NCBI GenBank assembly: GCA_030704615.1
Contig: CM060733.1
Span: forward strand, 10,724,001-10,788,000
DNA from: Takakia lepidozioides
Lineage: Eukaryota > Streptophyta > Takakiopsida > Takakiales > Takakiaceae
Direction: 5' to 3'
DNA length: 64,000 nt
The notes under the pieces were generated by a model, which saw only the letters and a program-made list of their open reading frames with translations, was not told where the DNA came from and did no database searches. The position numbers were made by a program, and so were the translations under genes. Shown in pieces: positions 45,501 to 56,302 of this stretch (position 1 is its first letter; each line of letters opens with the position of its first letter).

Positions 45501-48500
45501 CTTCTGTATCTGTGTGCTATGTACATTGAAACTCTCATCTTTTTGGAAATGTTGACTGGTACAGCTACTTTATAGATGCCCGTATTGGTTGGAAACTCTC
45601 AAGACAATAGGTCTTTCTAATGTTGGCTGGTGATGTTCCTCGTCTATCTTTCTGGCATCCTCTCGGGACATCGGTGCAGGTCTATGAGAAGGTAATCTCT
45701 CTCTTCTTTTCATCAGATCAAAGTGATTTCTTTTCTTCCACTTATTCCTCTTCATGTTCTTTGTCGTGTCTTCTATCTGTCTGTCTTCGTGTATTAAGAT
45801 TTTGGTGAGGTACAAAAATATGGTTATTTCAACTTGGACTCCTAAATCTCCTCTCTACTTGTTTCCCTTTCCGAAGATATTACATTAGCTTGGTAGTATT
45901 CAATAATTCCAGAGAACTAGTATGACCATTTTATGGATGGACACAGGGTGCAGAGGTTGTTCGAATGTACCAGACATTGCTCAGCAAACCTGGCTTCCGC
46001 AAGGTTAGTCACTTTGTATTTCCTCTTCTTTCCTTCCCATTTCCTTTCTTTCCTCTCAGTTTTTTTTTAAAAAAAAATTTATTCTCTCCTAATTCTTAAA
46101 TGGAAAGGGAAGAATTCTGGATTTCTCTTCTGAAAATCCCTGTAACCGTCGATCAGATCTTATTTTTGCTTACCTTTCATTTTAAGTATGGAAATATCTC
46201 AATAATTAATCAATTCCTTTCGCTTCTTTCCTTTCCTTTCATTGCTGTTCAAGGGGGCTGTTGCAAATGGACTGATCGAATGTGTGGTGTTGCTAAGTAT
46301 GGATACGGATTGAGTGCAGGGCATGGATCTTTATTTTCAGCGTCATGATGGGCAAGCTGTCACTTGCGAAGAATTTTTGACCGCCATGTTTGATGCTAAT
46401 GGCGTAAAGTTTCCAACATTCCCACTTTGGTGAGTGTTTGAAGGCCTTGTTGGCAACAGTTGGGTAGAGCAAACCCCTGAGTGCAAATTTTGACTTCTGA
46501 ACATAGACTCAGGATTTAATGTAAGCAGCATTGGTTAGTGATAAATGTTTGTTGTGACAGCTGGGAGAACGAATTGTTGGCAACCTTGACTTGCAGCACT
46601 GTCATAGCTGCAAATAGGGAATGTTCTCCACCTCTAGGACTATGTGTGCAGGGTTTCTGCATCACAGATCTGCTTGCTAGAGCATGCTCATTGGTACCAC
46701 TACGTACTTAGGGTGCATTTTCATCTACTCCCACTCAACCTGAATCTGCTAGATACTAGCGGAGGGCTTCCATCAGCACCAAGTTACCCACTCACCCTTC
46801 ATTATCTAGAGGAAACTAGCATCAGGCTGGATGCTTCTCCTCACCTACCACGAGGTCACCCACATTCTGGACCAAACCCTTCTCTAGAGTTGGTAAAAAA
46901 CATAGGCAAAGATTAGCAAATGGAGACCCTTCACCCACTATTTCCTGGTGTCACCCTTGTCTTAAAGGATTGGATTCAGGTAGAGTGGGTGTAGATGGAA
47001 ATGCACCCTTCGTCTGATCTGTCAGCCATGGGAATCCCTTTGTCCTTGTTGATTTTGGTATCGGAGACTTGTACATGCCCAAGCCGTCTGTGCCACACAT
47101 TTAGGGATGCTTTAGAGTTGTTTAGTCTAGAGCTCGAGAACTGAAGCATTTTATGGGCTGGTTGGACCTTATCAAAATTTTAATAACCAGGCTTCAATCT
47201 TTCGTACTTCTATGTCAGTCATGCAAGGTCCAGCTGATTATGTTCTCTGTCAAGCCCGTCAGGAATCAGGAGCTTTTTGGATATTAATATGAATTATGTG
47301 ACAGGTATTCACAAGCTGGAACTCCACTTTTGACTGTGTCAACCTCCTACAATCCTGAAGCTCACACCTTCACACTTACGTGCCGGTTTGTATACCTCTC
47401 ATCTTTGCCAAAACAGTGTACATGAGGTCAAAAGGATCAGCATGTATGTGTGTTCAATTCTAGAGATAAGGGCTTGGCAGATTTTTATGTCATCACAAAC
47501 AGACTTCTAGGCTGTGACTCCTGTGATGATGATGTCTTAGAGTGTAGAGGGGAGCTTGTTTAATATTGTAGAAAATGGGTTTGGAGGGCTGATCGCAGGC
47601 AGGAGGTGCCACCTACTCCAGGACAATCAGAGAAGGAGCCTATGCTCATTCCATTGGCAGTGGGCCTTCTTGACTCCAAAGGCAATGATATGCGCCTTTC
47701 TGCTGTAAGGGAAGGGCATGTGCTGCTTCCTTTGAGTAGCACTGATGGCAGCTCTGTCACCACAGCTGTTCTTCATATTGATAAGGTCTAGTCCTCTCAT
47801 TAACCTTGTCCCTGACCTGTAATAGGAGTTGCAATGGAGAATTCTTGTATTGTCTTATCCAGTCTTATAGTTGCCTGCAAGTCCATGTATCACCTTTCCC
47901 ACTACTTTTGACATGCTGGTTGTGACTGTCCTGGAGGCATGACTTTCTCCTACTTCGTGCCATCACTTGATGAGTATCCCAGTATTGCTTGTTACATAAC
48001 TTGACTGGTAAGAAAGCCCCAAGATTGTTGGCCTGTGTGACAAGGCATGTGCAAATGCAGGCAGAGCAAGAATTCACATTCCTGGACATTATGGAGAAAC
48101 CGGTGCCATCATTGCTGCGGAATTTTAGTGCACCTGTGCGCCTGGTGTCTGATATCTCAGATGATGATCTTTTCTTTCTTCTTGCACATGACTCAGATGA
48201 GTTCAATCGGTGGGTCACTCCGGCTTTCTCTTTTGCTCTCAGTTCCAGATTCCGATCTGGATCATTTTCTGACCTGGATATGCATTAGAGTCTAAGAACC
48301 CTTTGTTATGTATCTCATGGCCTGTTGCCTCCAGTTGATGGTACGTTAATGACTTGGTCATGGCCAACAATACGAAATGGATCTTGGTTGGGTAGAATGC
48401 GAACTTCTCTTCAAAGCAAATATCGTGGCTTTTGGTTCCTTTTGGTTCCTTTCAGAGAAGTGACTCACAATATGATCACTATAGAGGGTGATCATTTGAG

Positions 48501-51024
48501 TGGAGGCCAAATCGCAACCTGTTGAGAGCTAACTTGTCTACCAGGGTGAGGATCATCCATGTCTCAGATCTGCACCGCTTGTCTGGGATCAGGGGCCAAT
48601 GGCCCACCTCAACATATGAAAATATGTCATCCACAGGTTCCATGTGATTGAAGTGTAAGTTGGTCAATGATATGATTGTGAATCTGGACAGGTGGGAGGC
48701 TGGGCAAACACTAGGCCGCAAGCTTCTGCTGGACCTCATTGCACGCCAACAGCGTGGGGAGTCACTGAGTGTGGGCAGCCCTTTTATTGAAGGACTGCGC
48801 AGCATTCTGTGCGACTCCTCCCTTGACAAGGTAGGTGGATGTAGCTGTAGTGTTCTGTCAGTTACAACAATGTAGAATGTTGAACCAGATATAACAGTAA
48901 GTCCTTTTAATCCTTTTTCGATCTGAACTCCCCACATCAATTGTTTGAAAAAGATTCTTGTGGAAGGCTATTAAGGTTTCAAAACTCAGTGTTCGGTTGA
49001 AGTGGCTGTAAGCTCTTCTTAAGGGGAGTGTTGGTCGTTGCAGGAGTTTGTGTCAAAGGCCTTAAGGTTACCAGGGGAGACTGAGGTGGCAGATCTGATG
49101 GAAGTTGCAGACCCCGATGCCATTCACATTGTCCGTCGTTTTCTTATCAAAGAGATAGCCTCAAGCCTCCGCCAGGAACTTTTAAAAGCGGTATGTACCT
49201 TCCTTTTAGTGAAGGATAATTTTGCTCCCAGATGAAGAAATCTGAGGTTTCAATTTTAGGTGGCATGGATGTTGTCAAAGAATCTGTTTGTCACATTAAC
49301 TGCTGATGGATCCTGCCTGTCTCATGCAAATATATAAAGTGGCATGGATGATCAACCGGATGGGCATTTCTCAAGCCATTGCTATACTTGGCTTAAGGCA
49401 TTTTCAACTCTGTCCATGATGCTATGTGGACAAATAAGAGGAGGCATGAAGGTTGGGCCACACTGTGACGATTGCATCTGAATTCTCCACAGGTGGAGGA
49501 CAATCGCAGCTCAGAGGCATACAATCCCATCCACAACAGCAGGGCACGTCGTTCTTTGAAGAATGCTGCACAGGGTATGCTTATTTGGCTTGTCTGGTTA
49601 TGTGTTCTATGTGTTCTCCAGGAGGCCGCCTGTGTTCAATCCTGGCATGGTTTTTCTTCCTGTTTTTCAGCATTGGTGTTGAATGTTCAAGTGAGCAGCT
49701 TATTCTAACGAATTTTATTGAATCATCTGTGGGTGTAGAATATCTGGCATCTTTGAATGATCCCCAAATAACGGAGCTGGTACTGCACGAATACAGAACT
49801 GCCACCAACATGACTGACCAGTTTGCTGCACTATGCGCCCTTGCTCAGCACCCTGGGGAAGTGCGATCCTCAGTTCTATCCGAGTTTTATGAGCAATGGA
49901 AGGGGGAAACACTGGTAGGTCCACACAGCTGTCACCACTAACCCCCTTTTCCCTGGTTGAAGGAGCCAAGTTTTCAGTATGCAAACCGTGTTCGAGTTCA
50001 ACATTATCTCTACCTTGGCATTTGAGGGTAAGGAGCTGAATGTGAGGATCTGGTTCAGCACTTGTAGAATGGATTGCAAGAGTGAGGAAGGTGGGTTGAG
50101 GCAGAAACACAGTTGTCTTTTCCTTGGTGGTTAACTGATTAGAGGAGGTAATGGGAATCTGAATGATAGGTGGTGAACAAATGGCTGGCGCTGCAAGCCA
50201 GCTCTGATATCCCTGGCAACGTGGAGTATGTGCGGCAGCTGCTTGAGCACCCTGCTTTTGATATCCGCAACCCCAACAAGGTGCCATACTTCTCTTTCCT
50301 GGTTGGGTTGGATCGTTCCCAGTGAAGACCCAACTGGAGTAATCCGTTTATGAAGCTCAACAACTGTAATGCAGATACTCTGGTAGTGTTACCATCAGAG
50401 CAGTCAATCTGGTAATGCCCCATGTACGAGTGTTTATTAGTCCATAAGTACACTGAAGCATCCTGATTGTAATGGATGACAGGTGTACTCCCTAGTTGGA
50501 GGTTTTGTTGGGTCAGCAGTCAGTTTCCATGCTAAGGATGGGTCAGGCTACAAATTCCTGGGAGACGTTGTGGTGCAGATCGACAAGATCAACCCACAGG
50601 TTGGTCATGTCTTCATCCTTCATGAGGCAGAAGCAATACAGATTGGATGTTGGTATGCTTGGCTGTAATATATTTGAAAGAGATGGACAGCCATATGGTT
50701 TGGAGGTTAGAAACTGAAACCATTAGTTGACTCTGGTGTCCAGGTGGCTGCACGCTTGGTGGCAGCCTTCTCAAGGTGGCGTCGATTTGATGAGGAAAGA
50801 CAAGCCTCAGCCAAGGTGGGTTATGCATAGCTACACCCATTGTACAATGATTTCTGTGCTTTTTATGAAGCATGGTAGAAGTTATCACTTTCGCACCCTT
50901 TTTGACCTTTGTCGTACATGGAAAATGGCTTGAATGCGTACAGGCACAGCTGGAACGGATAACAAACACAGAGGGGGTCTCTGACAATGTTTTCGAGATT
51001 GCCTCGAAAAGCTTGGTGTTGTGA
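39547..51024 (+). CDS. MPA1: PepN-type M1 aminopeptidase (MPA1-like), 33 exons, 1,000 aa
   Basis: Exons: 39,547-39,651; 40,212-40,301; 40,470-40,526; 40,617-40,763; 41,098-41,173; 41,360-41,436; 41,575-41,688; 41,776-41,850; 42,063-42,170; 42,409-42,621; 42,808-42,869; 43,117-43,144; 43,335-43,421; 43,564-43,589; 43,713-43,776; 43,970-44,050; 44,620-44,667; 45,012-45,030; 45,455-45,459; 45,680-45,691; 45,947-46,003; 46,320-46,429; 47,305-47,385; 47,599-47,785; 48,061-48,209; 48,692-48,830; 49,044-49,190; 49,493-49,574; 49,739-49,914; 50,170-50,280; 50,483-50,599; 50,744-50,815; 50,944-51,024. The sum is 3,003 nt and all phases close. A zinc aminopeptidase removing N-terminal residues. Exopeptidase motif GAMEN 376-380; zinc site HEYFH 412-416 plus Glu435; catalytic Tyr496 in VYEKGAE. 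The first ~80 residues look like an organelle transit peptide (S/R/Q-rich). The Arabidopsis homologue MPA1 is needed in meiosis. Intron 8 has a GC donor. Confidence 0.93.
39806..39826 (+). repeat. CTGT microsatellite in intron 1
   Basis: Five consecutive TGTC units in the first intron of the aminopeptidase gene, a candidate length-variable site. Confidence 0.8.
45012..45691 (+). other. Microexon cluster (19, 5 and 12 nt) of the aminopeptidase
   Basis: Three consecutive exons are tiny: 45,012-45,030 (ATGGACAACTTCTACACTG), 45,455-45,459 (TTACG) and 45,680-45,691 (GTCTATGAGAAG). Each is bounded by AG and GT, and only their joining gives MDNFYTVTVYEK, the invariant family segment. The last one carries the codon for the catalytic tyrosine (Tyr496, equivalent by spacing to Tyr381 of E. 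coli PepN). Confidence 0.88.
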
Positions 51025-52289
51025 GGAGAGTGATCTGATGGACGTCGTTGATAAATATAGGACGTGTAGGACGTGTCAAGCATCAAGACAGACTGCCACT
51101 CTTTATGCATCATAAGAGTATTCAACGCCCACTCCATTGGTTGGTAATTATAAGAAAAGCTGAGGTTTTGGGGATAAGTTGCTTCACTCTAATGTACTCC
51201 TCCGTCTGAACAAATTCTTCTGACTGTATTTTTCTCCCTTCTCCCAAACACATTGCTTCAGATGGCAAGCAAGGTGGCAGGGTTTGTCCTGATAATCTTT
51301 TTGACCTCCCCAGGACTCGCCGGTCCATCCCTTGTCAATGGTACTATTGTCATAGGCTGGCCCTGTTACACAGGTGAATGGAAGTTTGCGTGCCAGTCCT
51401 TACATGCAGACCTTTGCAGGTGGTCGGGTGTTAACCAAGTTTGTTTTCGAAGTGTTTGTTCAAAGTGTTGTTTTCAAAGTGTTTGTTGGACTTGCCCTCA
51501 CGCACAGACTACGAAACGGTTTCTCCCACTTGTCAGCATTTCTGCAGAGGAATGGTACTAGATTTTAGTTTCTGGAGGGAAAACATCGATATTTGGTGTT
51601 GGATGAAATATATTTGTTTGTTAGAGTGTGCTACTTTTCATGTCAAAAGTATAGGGAGTAGCAGTGGGTCATAGTAGTTACTGACGCCAAGTTCCAACAC
51701 ATGGGCATTTAATAGAATGAGTGACATGTGGGTGGCAATAACAAAATTGATCTTTGCATTCTTTGCATGAAAATAGAGTGAGGAACACTGACTGGGACCC
51801 ATTCAAGGTTATAGACTATATGGGCAAGATTGATATGAAATTGACAAGATTGTAAGACTGACACTAGAATTTGGAATAAAAACCTATGAGATGATTTCTT
51901 ATAAAAAACAGATGAGTTTTTTGGAGCTATCTGTTACTTTCAGGTTCTCATCATTTACACTGTCCTGCCACTTAGACCTAGCACTTCAGAGTTGAGTATA
52001 AGAGGGCAACAACATTTCAACATTTCATCCCGGAATATTTTTAAGCCTAGAGGATTTGAGGTTTGTTTCAGAAACTACAGTTGGCAAGAAGCTTATCTGT
52101 CATGGGATATTTTGTTGAGCTCTGGCTTCATCCATCAAACTGGGGGCAAACAAGGTTTCATGACATGGCACTGTTGAATTGGTATTCAACCCATACACAT
52201 CCTTGCAGCTGCTAGAGCCTAGCCTAGCCCTACCATAGTCATTTGTACTTCGACAATGTTGCCAGGGTGCCTAGGGCCCTTTATCTTCT
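51025..52289. other. Convergent intergenic region
   Basis: 3' flank of the aminopeptidase gene and of the RbcX gene. An imperfect GTGTTTGTT/CAAAGTGTT repeat near 51,445-51,490 is visible. No gene recognised. Confidence 0.5.
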
Positions 52290-52435
52290 TGTCCTTTTAG
52301 AAAAGAAAAAATTTATGGAACAAACCCATGTCCCCTGAGATAGTACATGCAACAAAGAAGCTCAGCCAGCTGAAGAACAAGGAAAAGAGCAACAGGCCTT
52401 TTGAAGACCTGAAACAATGAGTAACTCCTTCGCAT
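52290..52435. repeat. Inverted repeat partner of 33,340-33,505
   Basis: Contains AGCTGAAGAACAAGGAAAAG and CTTCTTGTCCTTTTAGAAAAG, the reverse complements of text at 33,340-33,505. It flanks the aminopeptidase gene on the 3' side while the partner lies beyond ASY1-proximal copies, so it may mark one edge of the inverted duplication. Confidence 0.65.
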
Positions 52436-52809
52436 GCATATCCCTACAATCTTACCTGTATAATGTAACAAGCTCCCAACCCAAGGAAATGTTGAACTTT
52501 TCATTTTCTTGGGAAAGCAAACACTGAGATGTATGGGGATGTAGCACAACCAGAACAAAAAGCCTCGAGTACAATATGGTAGTGTCTTGTCCCATGTGAA
52601 GAAAAAGATACACAAGTTAATCGCTGAAGAATGTGGAACTAAGATGTTATGATTTTCCTCAACCTAAAGCTTATGCACCCTACCAGAGTCCTGAGAAAGG
52701 TATCAGCTGAAGCCAGGTAGGCTCAACTGGTTCAGCTGTTTGCGCCAATATGGTGCAGCCTAGCAAATGAATAATAGAAGATGGATACATACTCAAATCT
52801 TCCGACAGC

Positions 52810-55361
52810 TCACATTCCTCGCAAGGGTGGTCTTTCGATGTCATCCCCATCCGAGGTGAGTTTAACCGTTTGGATCAGGCGCTCACGTAACAACTCCAAG
52901 TTCTGGTCTGAGATGGCCTTGTGCATTCGAGCATGGTCGTACTTCTGCAACAACCCCCACAGAAACATTCAGGCTTAAGACACAGACTGTAAAACAAAAG
53001 GCTTCAAATAGATTGTAATCTAGGAGAACCTTGCTTTGTCAACTTCAATTGAAATCCATCATTCAAGGTGGGTCATTCCCAAAACACTGCCATGAGTGTG
53101 ATGGCATGTAGTAGCATCATCACATTGGCATTGAAAGACAGCACATGCCACAACAGTAATCTTTTAGATGGAATTGCACACTGATGTAGGTTCTCAACAA
53201 TTTGTGGCTCAGAAGACAGTGGTATATCACAATGCTTCTGATGGCCTTTCTGTTGCAAGCTCAACCTATTGAAATTTTGACAACTTGAGCAGGATCAAAA
53301 AAATATTTAGATGCAATTCTCGACGGCCTGCAAAGGCCAAGGAGAGCGTACATATCCCATGATTACCACAGGCATCGGGGCCAATTTCTTATAACAAGAA
53401 GATTCCAAAGACATGCCATATGACGATACTGAGGTGACAGGCCCTGACATGTAAGGGGTAGATAGCTCATGATGACACATCTCAGTGAGGGACCGGAGGC
53501 AGCATAAGGGATTGTTCACTTGCAGATTGTAAAATTTCGACTACCATCAGAGGTCACAGCTGGGTCAAAACAAAGAAGTGGTACCTTAACCCACTTGTTG
53601 AATAAGTGTAACCGGGTCACCATCACCCTCTCACCCAGCTCCTGCCTTTCCTGTTGAAAAAACATAAAGATGGTGTCCAAATAGACATCAATCATAATGG
53701 CATGGCCCCTGAAGGCAGATGGACCAACTAACACAAGCAACATGCAATCACCAATGGAGGGATACTTTACATACCTTCACTAGTGCACGAATAAAGAGTT
53801 TGCTATCCTGTGGCTTGTTATTAACCACAAAGCTGCACCCCCAGTCACAAGCAAGCCAGGTAAGCAATGACACTTTCCAACTCTAAAACCTCTTCCTACT
53901 TGCATTCACATATCACAAATGTATTGTTGCTGCACTAAATCTTCATTCTGAATGTTACTGACACCCACAGTAACCTTATATAAGGTCGAAGGTAATATAA
54001 AAGCCAGTATTTTTTCCTACACATCCACCTGCATTCTTCATTAGAAATCTTGGATGCCAGAAGTGCAACCAAACAACATCAACAAGGGGAACAAACCTTA
54101 CTTATAAAAAAAAGCATACTGCTGAGGGTTCATCTCAGATAGCTGTGCCAGCACTGTCTTGACTGCTTTATACGTGAAGTAGTCGAGCAAATGCTGCAAA
54201 AATCAATCCTCTGCCACATTCAGTCATCCCCACATTGGCAAAGACACTTCCGTAGCACCTCTGAAGCGATGCCAGAAGGGGCAATAATACATGCGTCATG
54301 TATTTCATGGGTAGCTAAATTGCGAATGGTTATATCCCTCTCATTATGAATCTCAGGCACGGCTTTCCAGACCCAGAGAGTCAACCTGGGAGCTCTCACT
54401 TGCAGAGCCATATCCCCCCCTAGTAGGACTGAAAACAAGCAAGGATATTCAACCAAATGGATTCTAGTGCAATGCAGTTGCAGACCACCAACACAATTTT
54501 TTCAAGAAGGCAGTAAACCAGTAACAGAGCATTTTGGCTTCCTCTTTCCATGACCTAGGGCCCGAGTCAAATATTGGCCTAACCTGCTGCAATATGTCCA
54601 CCTTATATTCCGAACAAGACTAGTGATTTCACATTCTGAAAGACCTAAAATCTTCATCATCAGAAATTAACAAAAATTGCTGACAGAAATAGCAGGCATG
54701 CAGAAACATGACACAGCCTGCCCAGACAACCACCAACTAAAATTCGGCGAGTCTCTACCCCACGGCCTTTGCATCTACACCCCTAATGCTCGACGAACTA
54801 CAGGAAGAAAAAACTGAGGCAGCACAGAAAGGAATTCTCAATTCACAGTTTTTTTTCTGCTGCTTTTATAGGTGACAGACAGTCAGGTGCTGCGGATATC
54901 CATTCAGGCTGTAGAGCAACTATACTCGCGCTCCCCAAAGTTGAACACTGTCACCTAAAATACTCTCACAGACCACCCCAGAATGAAATTGAAGGAGAAG
55001 GAGGAAAACAGCTCAAAGCATAGAAGCGCACCTTCTCGACATCAGCAAAACTCTCCTCGTATTGCCCTCCAATTTCATCCACAACCAGCGGCGCGTGATG
55101 GTCACTCGTGCAGGCAGGAACCATGCGCGCCAGCACACGTCCACTGGAGCGCCAGTCTTGCCATGCCTGTGTCAGAGAACTGTGCAGCTGCACCTGCCCT
55201 CTACTTCTACGTTGGCACGCATAGCGCTGATGCCCAGGCACCCCGCGAGCCACCACCACGCCACACGCACTCGACAAGCCCACCGTCTCCGAGTTCCCAC
55301 CTGCCGCACACATGCAAGGTCCACCCAGCAGGCTCACTGCTGCTACTGCGCGCCCTGCCAT
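52810..55361 (-). CDS. RbcX: RbcX-type Rubisco assembly chaperone, 5 exons, 226 aa
   Basis: Exons in transcript order: 55,361-55,032; 54,193-54,102; 53,832-53,775; 53,650-53,585; 52,944-52,810 (TGA). All phases close. The mature part matches plant type II RbcX: GGQYEESFADVEK, LLDYFTYKAVKTVLAQL, EMNPQQYAFFYNFV, ERQELGERVMVTRLHLF, NLELLRERLIQTV. RbcX dimers clamp the C-terminus of the Rubisco large subunit during assembly of the L8 core in the chloroplast stroma. The first ~85 residues (MAGRAVAAVSLLGG...) are rich in A, S, R and G with few acidic residues, consistent with a chloroplast transit peptide. The start ATG at 55,361 was chosen for this transit peptide; an in-frame ATG lies farther upstream at 55,466. 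The acidic tail (DGDDIERPP) is typical of variable RbcX ends. Confidence 0.9.
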
Positions 55362-56302
55362 CCCCACCCTCGAGGATTCAGGCACCCTGCACACCACTTC
55401 TGCCACTCCTCGTATCCTCTTCTTTCTTTCAAAAAAACCAGCCACTTCCCTTCCCCTCCACTGCAATTCCCTACTCCCGTGTTACCGCATGGCCTCCAGG
55501 CAGCTCCCTTTCGCTCACTTCACACACCATGCAACCCACTTTCTAAAATCTCTACTGCTCCCAACAGCAAGCTCCAAGCAGCTGGATTTGTCCCGTGTAA
55601 TGCTGGGCTGCAGCGCACGCCACAGATTGCTCTCTCTCCCTCGTCTCTCTTCTGTGCAGGCAGCACAGCCTCTCCCTTTCTCCCACCCTTTCGTCTGTGC
55701 AACTGGCGACCGCCGGTGTCTAGGGGTGGATAGCAAACGGAGACCCGATGCAGGGGGTGGGCAGCAGCCGGTCACGCAAGGCAGTGCCGTGGAAGCTACC
55801 CGAGCGTGCGATGGTGGCCTTCCATCTTCGCAACACTTCAAGTTTGTTGCTTGCTTTGTGTGTCGTCGAAATGCCCTGCCCTGCTTTTCGAGCTGGCACT
55901 CACACCTCATAAAGTGCGAGCAGGAGATTCGGTGGGATTCACAGGTGGGCAGATTCACTGGATCTGTTGAGGCCAGATGTGCGAGGCATGGTCGTGCAAC
56001 TGGACAGGATCCATGAACGTTGACGAACTTAGTTGGAGCTTGTGTGAATGTGCTTAAGTATGTGATTGTGCTTACGATAATTTCGGGGGTAGGTGATTAG
56101 GTAGTGATTACGATCTTTGTTGTTTGTGAGAAAGTTTGAAAACTAAACCGGAGGGATGAAGAGAGGCCGAGAGAGTAAGCGTGCTTCTCCGTGTCTCGCT
56201 GGTGTTGGGTAATGGCGAGGGTGCAGCTCGCTTGTGAAGTGCAGCACCCCTGCGACGGGCCACTAGCGGCAACATTTTCAGCAATTGCAAGAAGGGGTCC
56301 GG
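55362..56302. other. Divergent intergenic region (RbcX / RMI1-like)
   Basis: GC- and CT-rich stretch shared by two divergent genes. Long overlapping open frames here (e.g. 55,312-56,016) have no recognisable domain and reflect composition. Probably promoters and 5' UTRs. Confidence 0.5.

Noticed and set aside
55312-56016. 234-codon plus-strand open frame and overlapping ones
   Set aside because: Overlaps the RbcX first exon on the other strand and GC-rich promoter sequence; no domain and low-complexity S/P/H content.
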